Below are positions 41,447 to 49,830 of a DNA stretch of 56,643 nt, in pieces (within the stretch, counting starts at the first letter, position 1; each line of letters begins with the position of its first letter). The stretch lies in assembly GCA_017525875.1 (NCBI GenBank), contig JAFXSG010000038.1, positions 1 through 56,643 on the forward strand, written 5' to 3'. The translations under genes were made by a program, and so were the position numbers. The notes beneath the pieces were generated by a model, which did no database searches, was not told the DNA's origin, and worked only from the letters and a program-made list of their open reading frames with translations. This stretch comes from Clostridia bacterium (GTDB lineage Bacteria > Bacillota > Clostridia > Christensenellales > CAG-138).

Positions 41447-42412
41447 ATGGCACAGAAGTCAAAGATCTGGGTCGTTGAAACGGCCGACGGGCAGCATACG
41501 GTCGAGTTCTTCGAGCGGACCGCGTTCAAGCAGCCGAGGCTGGAGATCGACGGGCAGCCCGCGCCGCTCGATATCACCCGCGCCTACTACGAGGGCATAG
41601 ATCAGCCCATACTGACCGGAGGCGGGCACGATATCCGCATCGTTTCCACGCGAAAGAAGAACGATCTCACCTATGACGGCGTCTATATGGACAGCGGCGA
41701 AAGCTACGAGCCGCTGCCGAAGATGAGCAAGGCGAACTGGATCTTCGTGACGATCTCGCTCTGCGCGCTGTTCCTCGGCGGGGCGATCCCCGCGCTTTGC
41801 GCGGTCGGCGGCGCGGCGGCGGGCGCGGGCGTTGCGCTCAGCAAAAAGCTCTCGAACAAGACCAAGATCATCCTCGGCGTCGTGCTCATGCTGCTCACCT
41901 GGGCGGCGGCGATCGGCGTCGGCCTGCTCGCGGTCAAGGGCGTCAACGCCGCGAAGAAGGGCATTGGGGCCGATTTCGGCAAGGACGAATACAAGATCAC
42001 CCTGAACCGCGCTTTTAAGACGGACAACGACACGGACGATCTCGTTGACGAGAGCGCCGAGCTGCTCTTTGCCGCGATGAGCGAGGACGTGTACGCCTAC
42101 GCCCAGAAGCAGACCTTCAAAAAGCTGAAGCTCATGTACGGCATTCGCTGGTCGGACGCGGAGGAATACCTTGAAAACCTTCTCGAGATCGATGGGTCGG
42201 AGATCAAAAAGACCGAAAGCGGCGTCAGCTACGCCGTGCTGAACGAGGAGGAATACAGCTACGTCTGCTCCTGCATCGCGAAGAACGAAGCGTTCTACTA
42301 TACCGAGATGTACTGCACCGCGGAGGACGCGGAAAAGCTCGTTCCGAAGATGATCGAGTGGACAAGCGGCGTCACGGTCGCGGAGGCCGGGCAGGCGGAG
42401 AACGCCGGATAA
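41447..42412 (+). CDS. membrane protein of unknown function
   Basis: 321 aa: a soluble N-terminal part (about 1-95), two close membrane segments (about 97-160; LCALFLGGAIPALCAVGG and ILGVVLMLLTWAAAIGVGLLAV), and a cytoplasmic or extracellular acidic C-part rich in Glu and Lys. AAAGGAG lies upstream of ATG 41447. It follows the sigma/anti-sigma pair on the same strand without a clear terminator, so it may belong to that regulon. No family recognised. Confidence 0.7.
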   Translation: MAQKSKIWVVETADGQHTVEFFERTAFKQPRLEIDGQPAPLDITRAYYEGIDQPILTGGGHDIRIVSTRKKNDLTYDGVYMDSGESYEPLPKMSKANWIFVTISLCALFLGGAIPALCAVGGAAAGAGVALSKKLSNKTKIILGVVLMLLTWAAAIGVGLLAVKGVNAAKKGIGADFGKDEYKITLNRAFKTDNDTDDLVDESAELLFAAMSEDVYAYAQKQTFKKLKLMYGIRWSDAEEYLENLLEIDGSEIKKTESGVSYAVLNEEEYSYVCSCIAKNEAFYYTEMYCTAEDAEKLVPKMIEWTSGVTVAEAGQAENAG

Positions 42413-42479
42413 ACAGGCTTTCATGCGCTTGACAGCGCTGGAATATAACTCAAAAGCACTACGCTTTAAGGAGGAAACT

Positions 42480-44045
42480 ATGAGAAAAACAATGCTAAAG
42501 GCACTTTGCCTTATCACAGCGGCTTTAATGCTCGCGGCGGTCATTCCGCTGAACGTCCTTGCGGAGCCGGTGCGGGCGGTCCCGGCAGGCTACAACGAGC
42601 ATGACTTCAACTGCGTCAGGTCCTTCCTCAACGCCACTGCCGAGGACGGAAGGAGCAACGGCCGGGTCCTCTCCTCAAACTACGATCAATGGGATCCGAA
42701 CACCTGGGGAACGAAGGACGGGCTTCCGCGCTTCCGCTGGGAGCAGTACGACGGAGAACTGCATCTGGCTTATCTTGACGCATCCGGAGCGAGCTGCCGG
42801 CTTTCGGGGCCGCTTCTTATCTCGGACTGCGTAAGGCTCGCTCATATCGACTGCGCGGACAATGCGATCCAGATTTTCCACACCGAGAATGATCCGGAGC
42901 TCACGTATCTGGATTACAGCAACAACTCTCAAATTCTTCGGTCGCTCGACGTGAGCACGAGCCCGAAGCTTGAATACTGCGATTGCAGCAACAACGGCGT
43001 GCAAACTGTTGACATGAGCTCGAACCCGGAGCTCACGTACCTGAACTGCAGCGGAAATATGACCCAAAGCCTGAACGTATCAAACAACCATAAGCTGGAA
43101 TATCTGGGCTGTGCGGGTGCGTACGCGGAGGAGATCGACACTTCCGGCTGCCCGCTGCTTCGGACGCTGGACGCCGCGGGATGCTACAACGTGAGTGAAT
43201 ACGATCTTTCAAACAATACGCTGCTCGAATACGTCGACCTCAGAAACAATTTCCTTACGGCGCTCGACGTATCCATGCTTCCCGAGCTGATCGAGCTGAA
43301 CGTTTCGGGGAATTACATCGAACAGCTTGACGTTTCTCATAATCCGGCCCTCAAAAAACTGAATTGCGGAGGAAACAGTTATTTAACCGCGCTGGACGTT
43401 TCAAATTGCCCGGAGCTTATGGAGCTGGTCTGCGAAAGCAATGAGATCGGCCAGCTCGACGTTTCTCATAATCCCATGCTCGAAGTGCTGATTTGCAGCC
43501 GAAATCCGCTGACCGAGCTGGATCTTTCTCAAAACAGGCTTTTGTATGCGCTTGAATGCCTCTACTGCGAACTCGGGACGATAGACCTCAGATCAAACCC
43601 CGAGCTGCCGCTGAACTACGTTCGCGTATCCGGCAGCGGAACGGTCGGATACAGCCTCCTGACGGGAACCGAATATGATCAGGGAAGACCGGCGTTCGTT
43701 AACGCATTCAGCACAGAAAGCAATTTCGTGGGATGGTATGATGCAGCCGGTGAGCTTGTATCCGAAAACGGATTTATGTTTTTCTTCGATGAAGCGTCCG
43801 GCGGTCTCACTGCGCTCTTTTCCGACGGGCAGGTCCCCGGCCCTCAGCCCGACCTCCCCGGCGACGTGGACGGCGACGGCGAAGTCACGGTCGCGGACGC
43901 ACTGCTCGCGCTGCGCGCCTCGATGGGTCTCGTTGAGCTTACCGACGCACAGCAGGCCGCGGCGAACGTGGACGGCGACGCAGAAGTCACGGTCGCGGAC
44001 GCACTTATGATCCTGCGCGCCTCGATGGGGCTTTTGGAGCTGTAA
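42480..44045 (+). CDS. secreted leucine-rich-repeat protein with C-terminal dockerin
   Basis: 521 aa from ATG 42480 (AAGGAGG upstream; an earlier in-frame ATG at 42423 would bury the signal). Signal peptide ~1-28 ending in NVLA; an LRR block with LDVSxNPxL and LxCSxN repeats to about residue 410; a short NFVGWYDAAGELV segment; and a type I dockerin with DVDGDGEVTVADALLALRASMG repeated twice at the C-terminus. No catalytic domain. The signal peptide is nearly the same as that of the next gene, which starts 76 bases later. Together with 35252 it indicates a family of dockerin-tethered surface LRR proteins. Confidence 0.9.
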   Translation: MRKTMLKALCLITAALMLAAVIPLNVLAEPVRAVPAGYNEHDFNCVRSFLNATAEDGRSNGRVLSSNYDQWDPNTWGTKDGLPRFRWEQYDGELHLAYLDASGASCRLSGPLLISDCVRLAHIDCADNAIQIFHTENDPELTYLDYSNNSQILRSLDVSTSPKLEYCDCSNNGVQTVDMSSNPELTYLNCSGNMTQSLNVSNNHKLEYLGCAGAYAEEIDTSGCPLLRTLDAAGCYNVSEYDLSNNTLLEYVDLRNNFLTALDVSMLPELIELNVSGNYIEQLDVSHNPALKKLNCGGNSYLTALDVSNCPELMELVCESNEIGQLDVSHNPMLEVLICSRNPLTELDLSQNRLLYALECLYCELGTIDLRSNPELPLNYVRVSGSGTVGYSLLTGTEYDQGRPAFVNAFSTESNFVGWYDAAGELVSENGFMFFFDEASGGLTALFSDGQVPGPQPDLPGDVDGDGEVTVADALLALRASMGLVELTDAQQAAANVDGDAEVTVADALMILRASMGLLEL

Positions 44046-44078
44046 AACAGCGGAAAACGAAGCTGGGCTTACAGGCCG

Positions 44079-44115
44079 TGGCCGAAGCTTTCGACGCCCG
44101 GCAGATCAAAAGGAG
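44079..44115 (+). promoter_or_regulatory. shared ~32-nt leader element, copy 2
   Basis: TGGCCGAAGCTTTCGACGCC (44079-44098) then CGGCAGATCAAAAGG. It is close in sequence to 39863-39894, with changes that largely keep the hairpin. It lies just upstream of the second dockerin gene's RBS (AGGAGGAC). Confidence 0.4.
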
Positions 44116-44121
44116 GACTTT

Positions 44122-45681
44122 ATGAAAAAAACGATGTTAAAGGCACTTTGCCTTATCACAGCGGCGCTGATGCTCGCGGCGGTCATACCGCTCGCGGCGC
44201 TTGCAAAGACCGCGCCGGAGACCCGCGACATCTGGGACGGCAGCGTTGCGGAAGGCTTCGCCGGCGGCAGCGGCACCGCGGAGGACCCTTATCTGATCTC
44301 AAGCGGCGCGGAGCTCGCGTATCTTGCCGAACAAGTAAACGCGGGCGAAAGCTACGAGGGCTGTTTGTTCGAGCTGACGGACGATATTTACCTTAACGAT
44401 ACCGAGGGTTGGGAGGACTGGTCCGCAGAAAACCCACCCGCAAATATGTGGACGCCGATCGGATGGGCGGAATTATGCACCGATGGAGTTGCTGAATGGC
44501 ATGAAATGAAATGGTTCAAGGGCTCTTTCAACGGAGGAGGACACGCAATTTACGGGCTGTTCACATCTCCCGAGAGTGAAGCGAAGGTCACCAGCGGCTT
44601 GTTCGGCTGTATGTATGAGGCAGCGGTGTCCGGAATTTCTGTGCTTGAAAGCTGTGTCATCGGCAATTATACCTGCGCCGGTATCGTTGCATGGGGTGCT
44701 GATGTAAGTGTGTATGACAGTTCATTCCAGGGAATGATAGAGAGCGGCTCTTCCTGCGGAGGTATTTTCGGACACATAGAGGCCGCTGATGATTGTATAA
44801 GCAATTGTGTGTCTGTTGGAGTCTTTGAAGGGACAGAGGCTGTTGGAGGCATTGCAGGAAACTTTTCCGGAACCGGGATCAGCATAACGAACTGTAAAGC
44901 CAACTGCTTGGTCTACTCGGAAGGCGAAGCGGGAGGAATAGCCGGTGAGTTGAGCGGCCGTGCGGATTACTGCATGGCTGCGGGCCAGGTGATCGGTGAG
45001 GTAACAGCAGGAGGACTCATCGGATCGCTTTGGAACAGCGTCAGACATAGCTACAATTTGGCCTCGGTCATGGGCCTAAATGCAGGCGGTATTGCAGGAA
45101 GTGCCAACGATGCGGGCATCAGTGACTCATATAACTGCGGATCTGTTGAAGGAATTGAAAACACAGGCGGCATTTTTGGAATGGGATATCAGGCCTCTCT
45201 GAGGCAGTGCTACAACGTCGGTACTGTTACGGGCGGAGAAGCCACCGGTGCATTGTTCGGATTTGACTATGAAGGAAGCAGCAACTGTCAGAACTGCTTC
45301 TGCCTTGAAGGCTGCACCGAAGGCCAGCATATCGGCGCATTTGTGCTTACCGAGGAACAGATGACGGACGCTTCGAACTATGAGGAGTTCGATTTTGAGA
45401 ACGTCTGGACTATGGATGGCAATTCCGACTATCCTTATGCGGAGCTGATTGACAATCCGCACATTACAATAGATGATGAAGAGCCCGTACTCCCCGGCGA
45501 CGTGGATGACGACGGCGAAGTCACGGTCGCGGACGCACTGCTTGCGCTTCGCGCCTCTATGGGCCTTGTCGAACTGAACGACGAGCAGCAGGCTGCGGCG
45601 AACGTGGACGGCGACGAGGAGATCACCGTCGCGGACGCGCTGCTGATCCTGCGCGCGTCGATGGGGCTTTTGGAGCTGTAA
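44122..45681 (+). CDS. secreted GLUG/beta-helix protein with C-terminal dockerin
   Basis: 519 aa. Signal peptide ~1-27, nearly identical to that of the gene at 42480. A GSGTAEDPYLISSGAEL start is typical of beta-helix proteins; then GGI-A-G repeats of the GLUG type (AGGIAGEL, AGGLIGSL, AGGIAGSA, TGGIFGMG) across residues ~200-380, and a type I dockerin (DVDDDGEVTVADALLALR and a second loop). It should bind a cohesin scaffold or a surface partner; no enzyme motif is seen. It is the last gene of the plus-strand run and ends in the terminator at 45696. Confidence 0.9.
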   Translation: MKKTMLKALCLITAALMLAAVIPLAALAKTAPETRDIWDGSVAEGFAGGSGTAEDPYLISSGAELAYLAEQVNAGESYEGCLFELTDDIYLNDTEGWEDWSAENPPANMWTPIGWAELCTDGVAEWHEMKWFKGSFNGGGHAIYGLFTSPESEAKVTSGLFGCMYEAAVSGISVLESCVIGNYTCAGIVAWGADVSVYDSSFQGMIESGSSCGGIFGHIEAADDCISNCVSVGVFEGTEAVGGIAGNFSGTGISITNCKANCLVYSEGEAGGIAGELSGRADYCMAAGQVIGEVTAGGLIGSLWNSVRHSYNLASVMGLNAGGIAGSANDAGISDSYNCGSVEGIENTGGIFGMGYQASLRQCYNVGTVTGGEATGALFGFDYEGSSNCQNCFCLEGCTEGQHIGAFVLTEEQMTDASNYEEFDFENVWTMDGNSDYPYAELIDNPHITIDDEEPVLPGDVDDDGEVTVADALLALRASMGLVELNDEQQAAANVDGDEEITVADALLILRASMGLLEL

Positions 45682-45695
45682 AACCTAAGACAAGA

Positions 45696-45726
45696 AAACA
45701 GCCGGGGAGCGATCTCCGGCTGTTTT
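45696..45726 (+). terminator. bidirectional terminator behind the second dockerin gene
   Basis: A ~14-bp stem AAAACAGCCGGGGA/TCTCCGGCTGTTTT with loop GCGA. A-rich on one side and T-rich on the other, so it can serve the convergent gene at 45750. Confidence 0.85.
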
Positions 45727-45749
45727 GTGTTGGTTATTGTTTTAGCTGT

Positions 45750-46109
45750 TCAGAGCGTTTTCAGGAAGAAGAACAGCAGCGGCGCCAGCAGCACGGCTGA
45801 AATGACCAGCTCAATCAGGGCGGCGGTTTTTATCCGGCCCGGCTCGATCGCCTTTTTCGTGAGCGAAAGGGCTATGATCGAGAGGACGACCGCAGCCGCC
45901 AGGACGTGCAATGCGCCTACGAAGACAAGATACAGGAACACCATGGAGAGATAATCTTCGCGCGGCGGATGCGCGCCGTAAAAGCAGCGGATACCGACCA
46001 AACCGAGGACAGCAAGTACGATCAAAGCAGCGGCGAGCACGAGCGGTATGATCACAAGCGTCTTTGTGGCTTTGGACGGCTTGTCCGTGATACTCTGTGA
46101 ATACTTCAT
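45750..46109 (-). CDS. small membrane protein, three membrane segments
   Basis: 119 aa from ATG 46107-46109 (GGAGG upstream; a TTG four codons earlier is not used). Basic N-terminus with Ser/Thr, then three hydrophobic segments (TLVIIPLVLAAALIVLAVLG; VFLYLVFVGALHVLAAAVV; AALIELVISAVLLAPLLF). No family recognised. It is 54 bases downstream of the ferredoxin-like gene on the same strand. Confidence 0.65.
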   Translation of the reverse strand: MKYSQSITDKPSKATKTLVIIPLVLAAALIVLAVLGLVGIRCFYGAHPPREDYLSMVFLYLVFVGALHVLAAAVVLSIIALSLTKKAIEPGRIKTAALIELVISAVLLAPLLFFFLKTL

Positions 46110-46163
46110 AACGGCCTCCAAGCTCTCTTTATATCCATAAAACGGCTGACGTGCGGTTTCGGT

Positions 46164-46616
46164 TTATTTCAGGAACCCGGCGGCGTACGGCAGCAGCGCC
46201 CTCTCCGCCCGGAAGCGGACCATACCGTGTCTGCCGTCCGGCAGGGGATAGCTTTGGACGACCCGGCCTTCGCCGAGCGCTGCGCCGGAAAGATCGAGCG
46301 CGCGGACCGTTTCGCCGTCCGCGGGGAGCGCTGAGAGCGGGCATTTGACCGTGATCTCGCACTCGTCCGGCCCCTTCGAGCCGTCGACGAGGCGCATATT
46401 GAATCGCGGGCAGGCCTTGACGCAGGCGCCGCAGCCGATGCATTTATCGTGATCCACGATCGGTAAGCGTCCCGGCTTTTTGAGCGCGCCGAACCCGCAG
46501 GCCATAGCGCACATGCCGCAGCTGTCCTGCCCGGGGCAGGCGGTCACGGCGGCGCGGCCTCTCAAAAGGCGCTCGGGGGAGGGCAGGCGGCGATCGGTTT
46601 TCAAAGCATTATCCAT
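46164..46616 (-). CDS. two-cluster ferredoxin-like protein
   Basis: 150 aa from ATG 46614-46616, whose first base is the last of the glgB stop (TGATG). Two 4Fe-4S sets are visible: CPGQDSCGMCAMAC near residue 28-41 and CIGCGACVKACP near residue 61-72; the first has unusual spacing. The last ~75 residues form a domain of its own without a match I can name. It may transfer electrons for a reaction encoded elsewhere. Its coupling to glgB is curious; the two have no clear metabolic link. Confidence 0.7.
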   Translation of the reverse strand: MDNALKTDRRLPSPERLLRGRAAVTACPGQDSCGMCAMACGFGALKKPGRLPIVDHDKCIGCGACVKACPRFNMRLVDGSKGPDECEITVKCPLSALPADGETVRALDLSGAALGEGRVVQSYPLPDGRHGMVRFRAERALLPYAAGFLK

Positions 46617-48442
46617 CAAAACTTGTAGAACGCCGCTTCGAACGGGTAGAGCGGGATCTCCGCGTAGCGCTCGCCGAGGCGGACCTTGTGCACCTTGATC
46701 TCCGTATGCTCGCGGTTATGCGTGCTGAACGCGCAGCGCAGCGTGACGGAGGCGTTCGTCGCCTCGTCCATCGGAACGTGATACCGCTCGAACGTCACGG
46801 GCGTGAAGTTGAATATGCACACGAGCCGGCTGTGCCCCTCGCGGCGGACGAACGCGATGACGGAACGGTCCGCGTCGTCCACGGAGAGCCAGCGGAAGCC
46901 CACGAAGCCGGTGTCCTCGCGGTGCAGGCAGGGGTTTTCAAGGTAAAAATGGTTCAGCGCACGGGTGAATTCGTGCATCGCGCGGTGCGCGGGGTAATCG
47001 AGCAGGAACCAGTCGAGCTCGCGGTGGAAATCCCACTCGATGAACTGGCCGAATTCATTGCCCATGAAGTTCAGCTTCTTGCCGGGCTCCGCGATCTGGT
47101 AGGCGAGCAGCAGGCGCAGCTGCTCGAACTGCTGCTCATAGCTGCCGCCCATGCGCCCGATCAGCGACTTCTTGCCGTGAACGACCTCGTCGTGAGAGAA
47201 TGGGAGGATGTATTTCTCCGAATACGCGTAGGTCATCGGGAAGGTGAGGTTGCTGTGGTGATACTTGCGGTAGACCGGGTCCTTCTCGAAATAGGAAAGC
47301 GTGTCGTTCATAAAGCCCATGTTCCACTTGAAGTCGAAGCCGAGGCCGCCGTACGCGACCGGTTCGGTGATCTTCGGGAAAGCGGTGCTCTCCTCCGCGA
47401 TGATGAGGGAGCCGGGGCATTCGCGGTGAACGGCGACGTTCAGCTTTTTGAGGAAGTCGATCGCCTCGAGGTTGTCGTGATTGCCGTAGATGTTCGGCCT
47501 CCACTCGCTGCGGCAGAAATCATGGTAGAGCATGCAGCTCACCGCGTCCACACGGAGACCGTCCGCATGGAATTCGCGCAGCCAGTAGACCGCGTTGGAG
47601 ATCAGGAAGCTGCGGACCTCCGGGCGGCCGTAGTCGAACAGCAGCGTGCCCCACTGCGGCATCTCGGCGCGCAGGGGGTCGGCGGGCTCGAAGAGCGGCG
47701 TGCCGTCGAAGCGGCGGAGGCCGGGCTCGTCCTTCACGAAATGCGCGGGCACCCAGTCGAGGATGACGCCGATATTGCGGCTGTGCGCACGGTCGATCAG
47801 CTTCATCAGCTGCTCCGGCGTGCCGTAGCGGGCGGTGACCGCGTAATAGCCGAGGCACTGATAGCCCCAGCTGTCGTCGAGCGGGAACTCCGAAACGGGC
47901 AGCAGCTCGATATGCGTGTAGCCCATGTCCGCGCAGTAGTCCACAAGCTCCCATGCGAGGGCTTCAAAGTCCCTGCCGCTCTTCCAGGAGCCGGCGTGGA
48001 CCTCGTAGATGTTCATCGGCTTGATGAACGGGTTCTCACGGGTCTTGCGCGCCATATAATCCCCGTCGGTCCAATCGAACGAGGGGACGCCCCAGATCAC
48101 GCTCGCGGTGCCGGGCCGCATTTCGGCGCGGAAGGCGAAGGGATCGGCCTTGAGCACGGTGCTCCCGTCCGCACCGGTGATGCGGTATTTATAGCGCTGC
48201 CCGCGCCAGACGTCCTGCGCGAAGCACTCCCAGATGCCGGTCGTGCCCACCATGTGCAGCGGAGTCGCGCTTTCGTTCCAGCCGTTGAAATCGCCCACTA
48301 CCGAGATCGCCTTCGCGTTCGGCGCGTAGACCGAGAAGCGCCAGCCCTCGCGCTCGCCCTCGCGGGCAAGATGCGCGCCGAGCAGACGGTACGCGCTGGA
48401 GTTTTCTCCGATGTTGAAAAGATAATTTGCGTTAGTATCCAT
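46616..48442 (-). CDS. glgB: 1,4-alpha-glucan branching enzyme
   Basis: 608 aa, GH13. N-terminal CBM48 (about 25-110), then the catalytic barrel: DGLRVDAV with the nucleophile Asp, IIAEESTAFP with the acid Glu, LPFSHDEVVHGKKS with the transition-state Asp. It makes alpha-1,6 branches in glycogen. ATG 48442 is 26 bases behind mnmE on the same strand, so it is a read-through partner of the ribosome/membrane cluster. With glgP and pgcA in the window it belongs to the glycogen set. Confidence 0.96.
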   Translation of the reverse strand: MDTNANYLFNIGENSSAYRLLGAHLAREGEREGWRFSVYAPNAKAISVVGDFNGWNESATPLHMVGTTGIWECFAQDVWRGQRYKYRITGADGSTVLKADPFAFRAEMRPGTASVIWGVPSFDWTDGDYMARKTRENPFIKPMNIYEVHAGSWKSGRDFEALAWELVDYCADMGYTHIELLPVSEFPLDDSWGYQCLGYYAVTARYGTPEQLMKLIDRAHSRNIGVILDWVPAHFVKDEPGLRRFDGTPLFEPADPLRAEMPQWGTLLFDYGRPEVRSFLISNAVYWLREFHADGLRVDAVSCMLYHDFCRSEWRPNIYGNHDNLEAIDFLKKLNVAVHRECPGSLIIAEESTAFPKITEPVAYGGLGFDFKWNMGFMNDTLSYFEKDPVYRKYHHSNLTFPMTYAYSEKYILPFSHDEVVHGKKSLIGRMGGSYEQQFEQLRLLLAYQIAEPGKKLNFMGNEFGQFIEWDFHRELDWFLLDYPAHRAMHEFTRALNHFYLENPCLHREDTGFVGFRWLSVDDADRSVIAFVRREGHSRLVCIFNFTPVTFERYHVPMDEATNASVTLRCAFSTHNREHTEIKVHKVRLGERYAEIPLYPFEAAFYKF

Positions 48443-48468
48443 CGCCGTGCATTCCTTTCGGCGTATTC

Positions 48469-49830
48469 TTATTTTCCGACGCAGAACCGCGAGAAGATGC
48501 GGTCCAGCAGTTCCTCCGAGAATTCGCGCCCGGTGATCCCGGCAAGCGCGGAGAGCGCGGATGCGACAAGCTCCGAAACGAGGTCGGTCGAGCTTTCGTC
48601 AAGCGCCTTTTCAAGCTCCGCCTTCGCAAGCTCCATCAGGGCGATATGCCTTTCATTCGTAACGATCGCGCCGCCCTCGCCGGCGCCGAGCAGTGCAGCG
48701 GCCTTTCGAGCGAGCTCGTCTATGCCGGATCGCGTTTTGCAGCTTATGACGGCCGTTTCCGCATCCGCACGGAGCGCAGTAAGCTCCTTTTCGGCGGCAA
48801 GCGCGGTTTCGGGAGCGAGGTCCTGCTTGTTTATCACGAAAATGACCAGCATGCCCGAAGTCTTTTTAACGAGCTCGCGGTCCCCGCACGAGAGCGGTTC
48901 GGAACCGTCGATAACGAGCAGAACGAGCTCCGCCGTCTCCGCCTGCTTCTCGGCGCGGCCGATGCCGATCGCTTCCACGGGATCGGCGCTTTCCCGTAGA
49001 CCCGCCGTGTCCACAAGGCGGACGGGCAGCCCGCAGAGGCTCAGTTTTTCCTCAAGGATATCGCGCGTGGTGCCGGCGTATTCGGTCACGATCGCACGGT
49101 CCTCATTCAATAAAGCGTTGAGCAGACTGGATTTTCCCGCGTTCGGCCGGCCGATTATGACTAACTTCGCCCCGTCCCTCACTATTTTGTTCGTTTTGCC
49201 GTTTTCGATAAGGGAGCCAAGCTCCGACAAGGCGGGCAGGAGCGCGCCGGGGACGGATGAAAGCACCTCGTCCTCCATCTCCTCCGGGTAGTCCAGCGCG
49301 GCGCCGAGCTCCGACCCGAAGTCGAGCAGCTGTTCCTCTATGGCGCGGATCCTTGCGCTGAGGCCGCCGCGAAGCTGATCCATCGCGGCGCGGGCGGAGC
49401 GCTCCGTTTCCGAATTTATGAGGTCCATCACGGCGTCCGCCTGAACGAGATCCATCCGGCCGTTCAGGAAAGCCCTTTTCGTGAACTCGCCTGCGGGTGC
49501 GGGCTCGAGGCCCTTTGCAAGAAGAAGCCTCGAAACGGCAGTCACCACGGCGTAGGAGCCGTGAAGATCCAGCTCGAACATATCCTCGCCCGTGTACGAG
49601 TGCGGCGCGGGAAAGAACACAGCCATACATTCGTCGAGCACTTTCCCGCCGTCCGAAATGCGGCCGAAGCTCAGCAGCCTTTCGCTTATCCTGCCCGAAA
49701 AAACGCTTTCGAGCACGGGCCGGCAGAGGGGCCCGGTCGCCCGAATAACGGCAATCGCACCGCCCATCGGGGTGGACAGTGCGAAGACGGTGTTTGAAAC
49801 GCTTATCAAGTTTTCCCCGACGGCACTCAT
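48469..49830 (-). CDS. mnmE: tRNA modification GTPase MnmE
   Basis: 453 aa. N-terminal folate-binding domain; a G domain with GRPNAGKSSLLNALL (G1, about residue 225), EYAGTTRDI (G2), DTAGLRES (G3) and NKQD (G4); and the C-terminal CxGK end (FCVGK) needed for cmnm5U34 formation with MnmG. The ATG overlaps the jag stop (ATGA). mnmG usually follows mnmE in Bacillota; here glgB follows instead. Confidence 0.97.
   Translation of the reverse strand: MSAVGENLISVSNTVFALSTPMGGAIAVIRATGPLCRPVLESVFSGRISERLLSFGRISDGGKVLDECMAVFFPAPHSYTGEDMFELDLHGSYAVVTAVSRLLLAKGLEPAPAGEFTKRAFLNGRMDLVQADAVMDLINSETERSARAAMDQLRGGLSARIRAIEEQLLDFGSELGAALDYPEEMEDEVLSSVPGALLPALSELGSLIENGKTNKIVRDGAKLVIIGRPNAGKSSLLNALLNEDRAIVTEYAGTTRDILEEKLSLCGLPVRLVDTAGLRESADPVEAIGIGRAEKQAETAELVLLVIDGSEPLSCGDRELVKKTSGMLVIFVINKQDLAPETALAAEKELTALRADAETAVISCKTRSGIDELARKAAALLGAGEGGAIVTNERHIALMELAKAELEKALDESSTDLVSELVASALSALAGITGREFSEELLDRIFSRFCVGK

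Noticed and set aside
46688-49291. 867-codon plus-strand frame antisense to glgB and mnmE
   Set aside because: A GC-rich mirror of two well-identified genes; composition rich in Arg/Val/Glu as expected of an antisense reading, no RBS, no domain.
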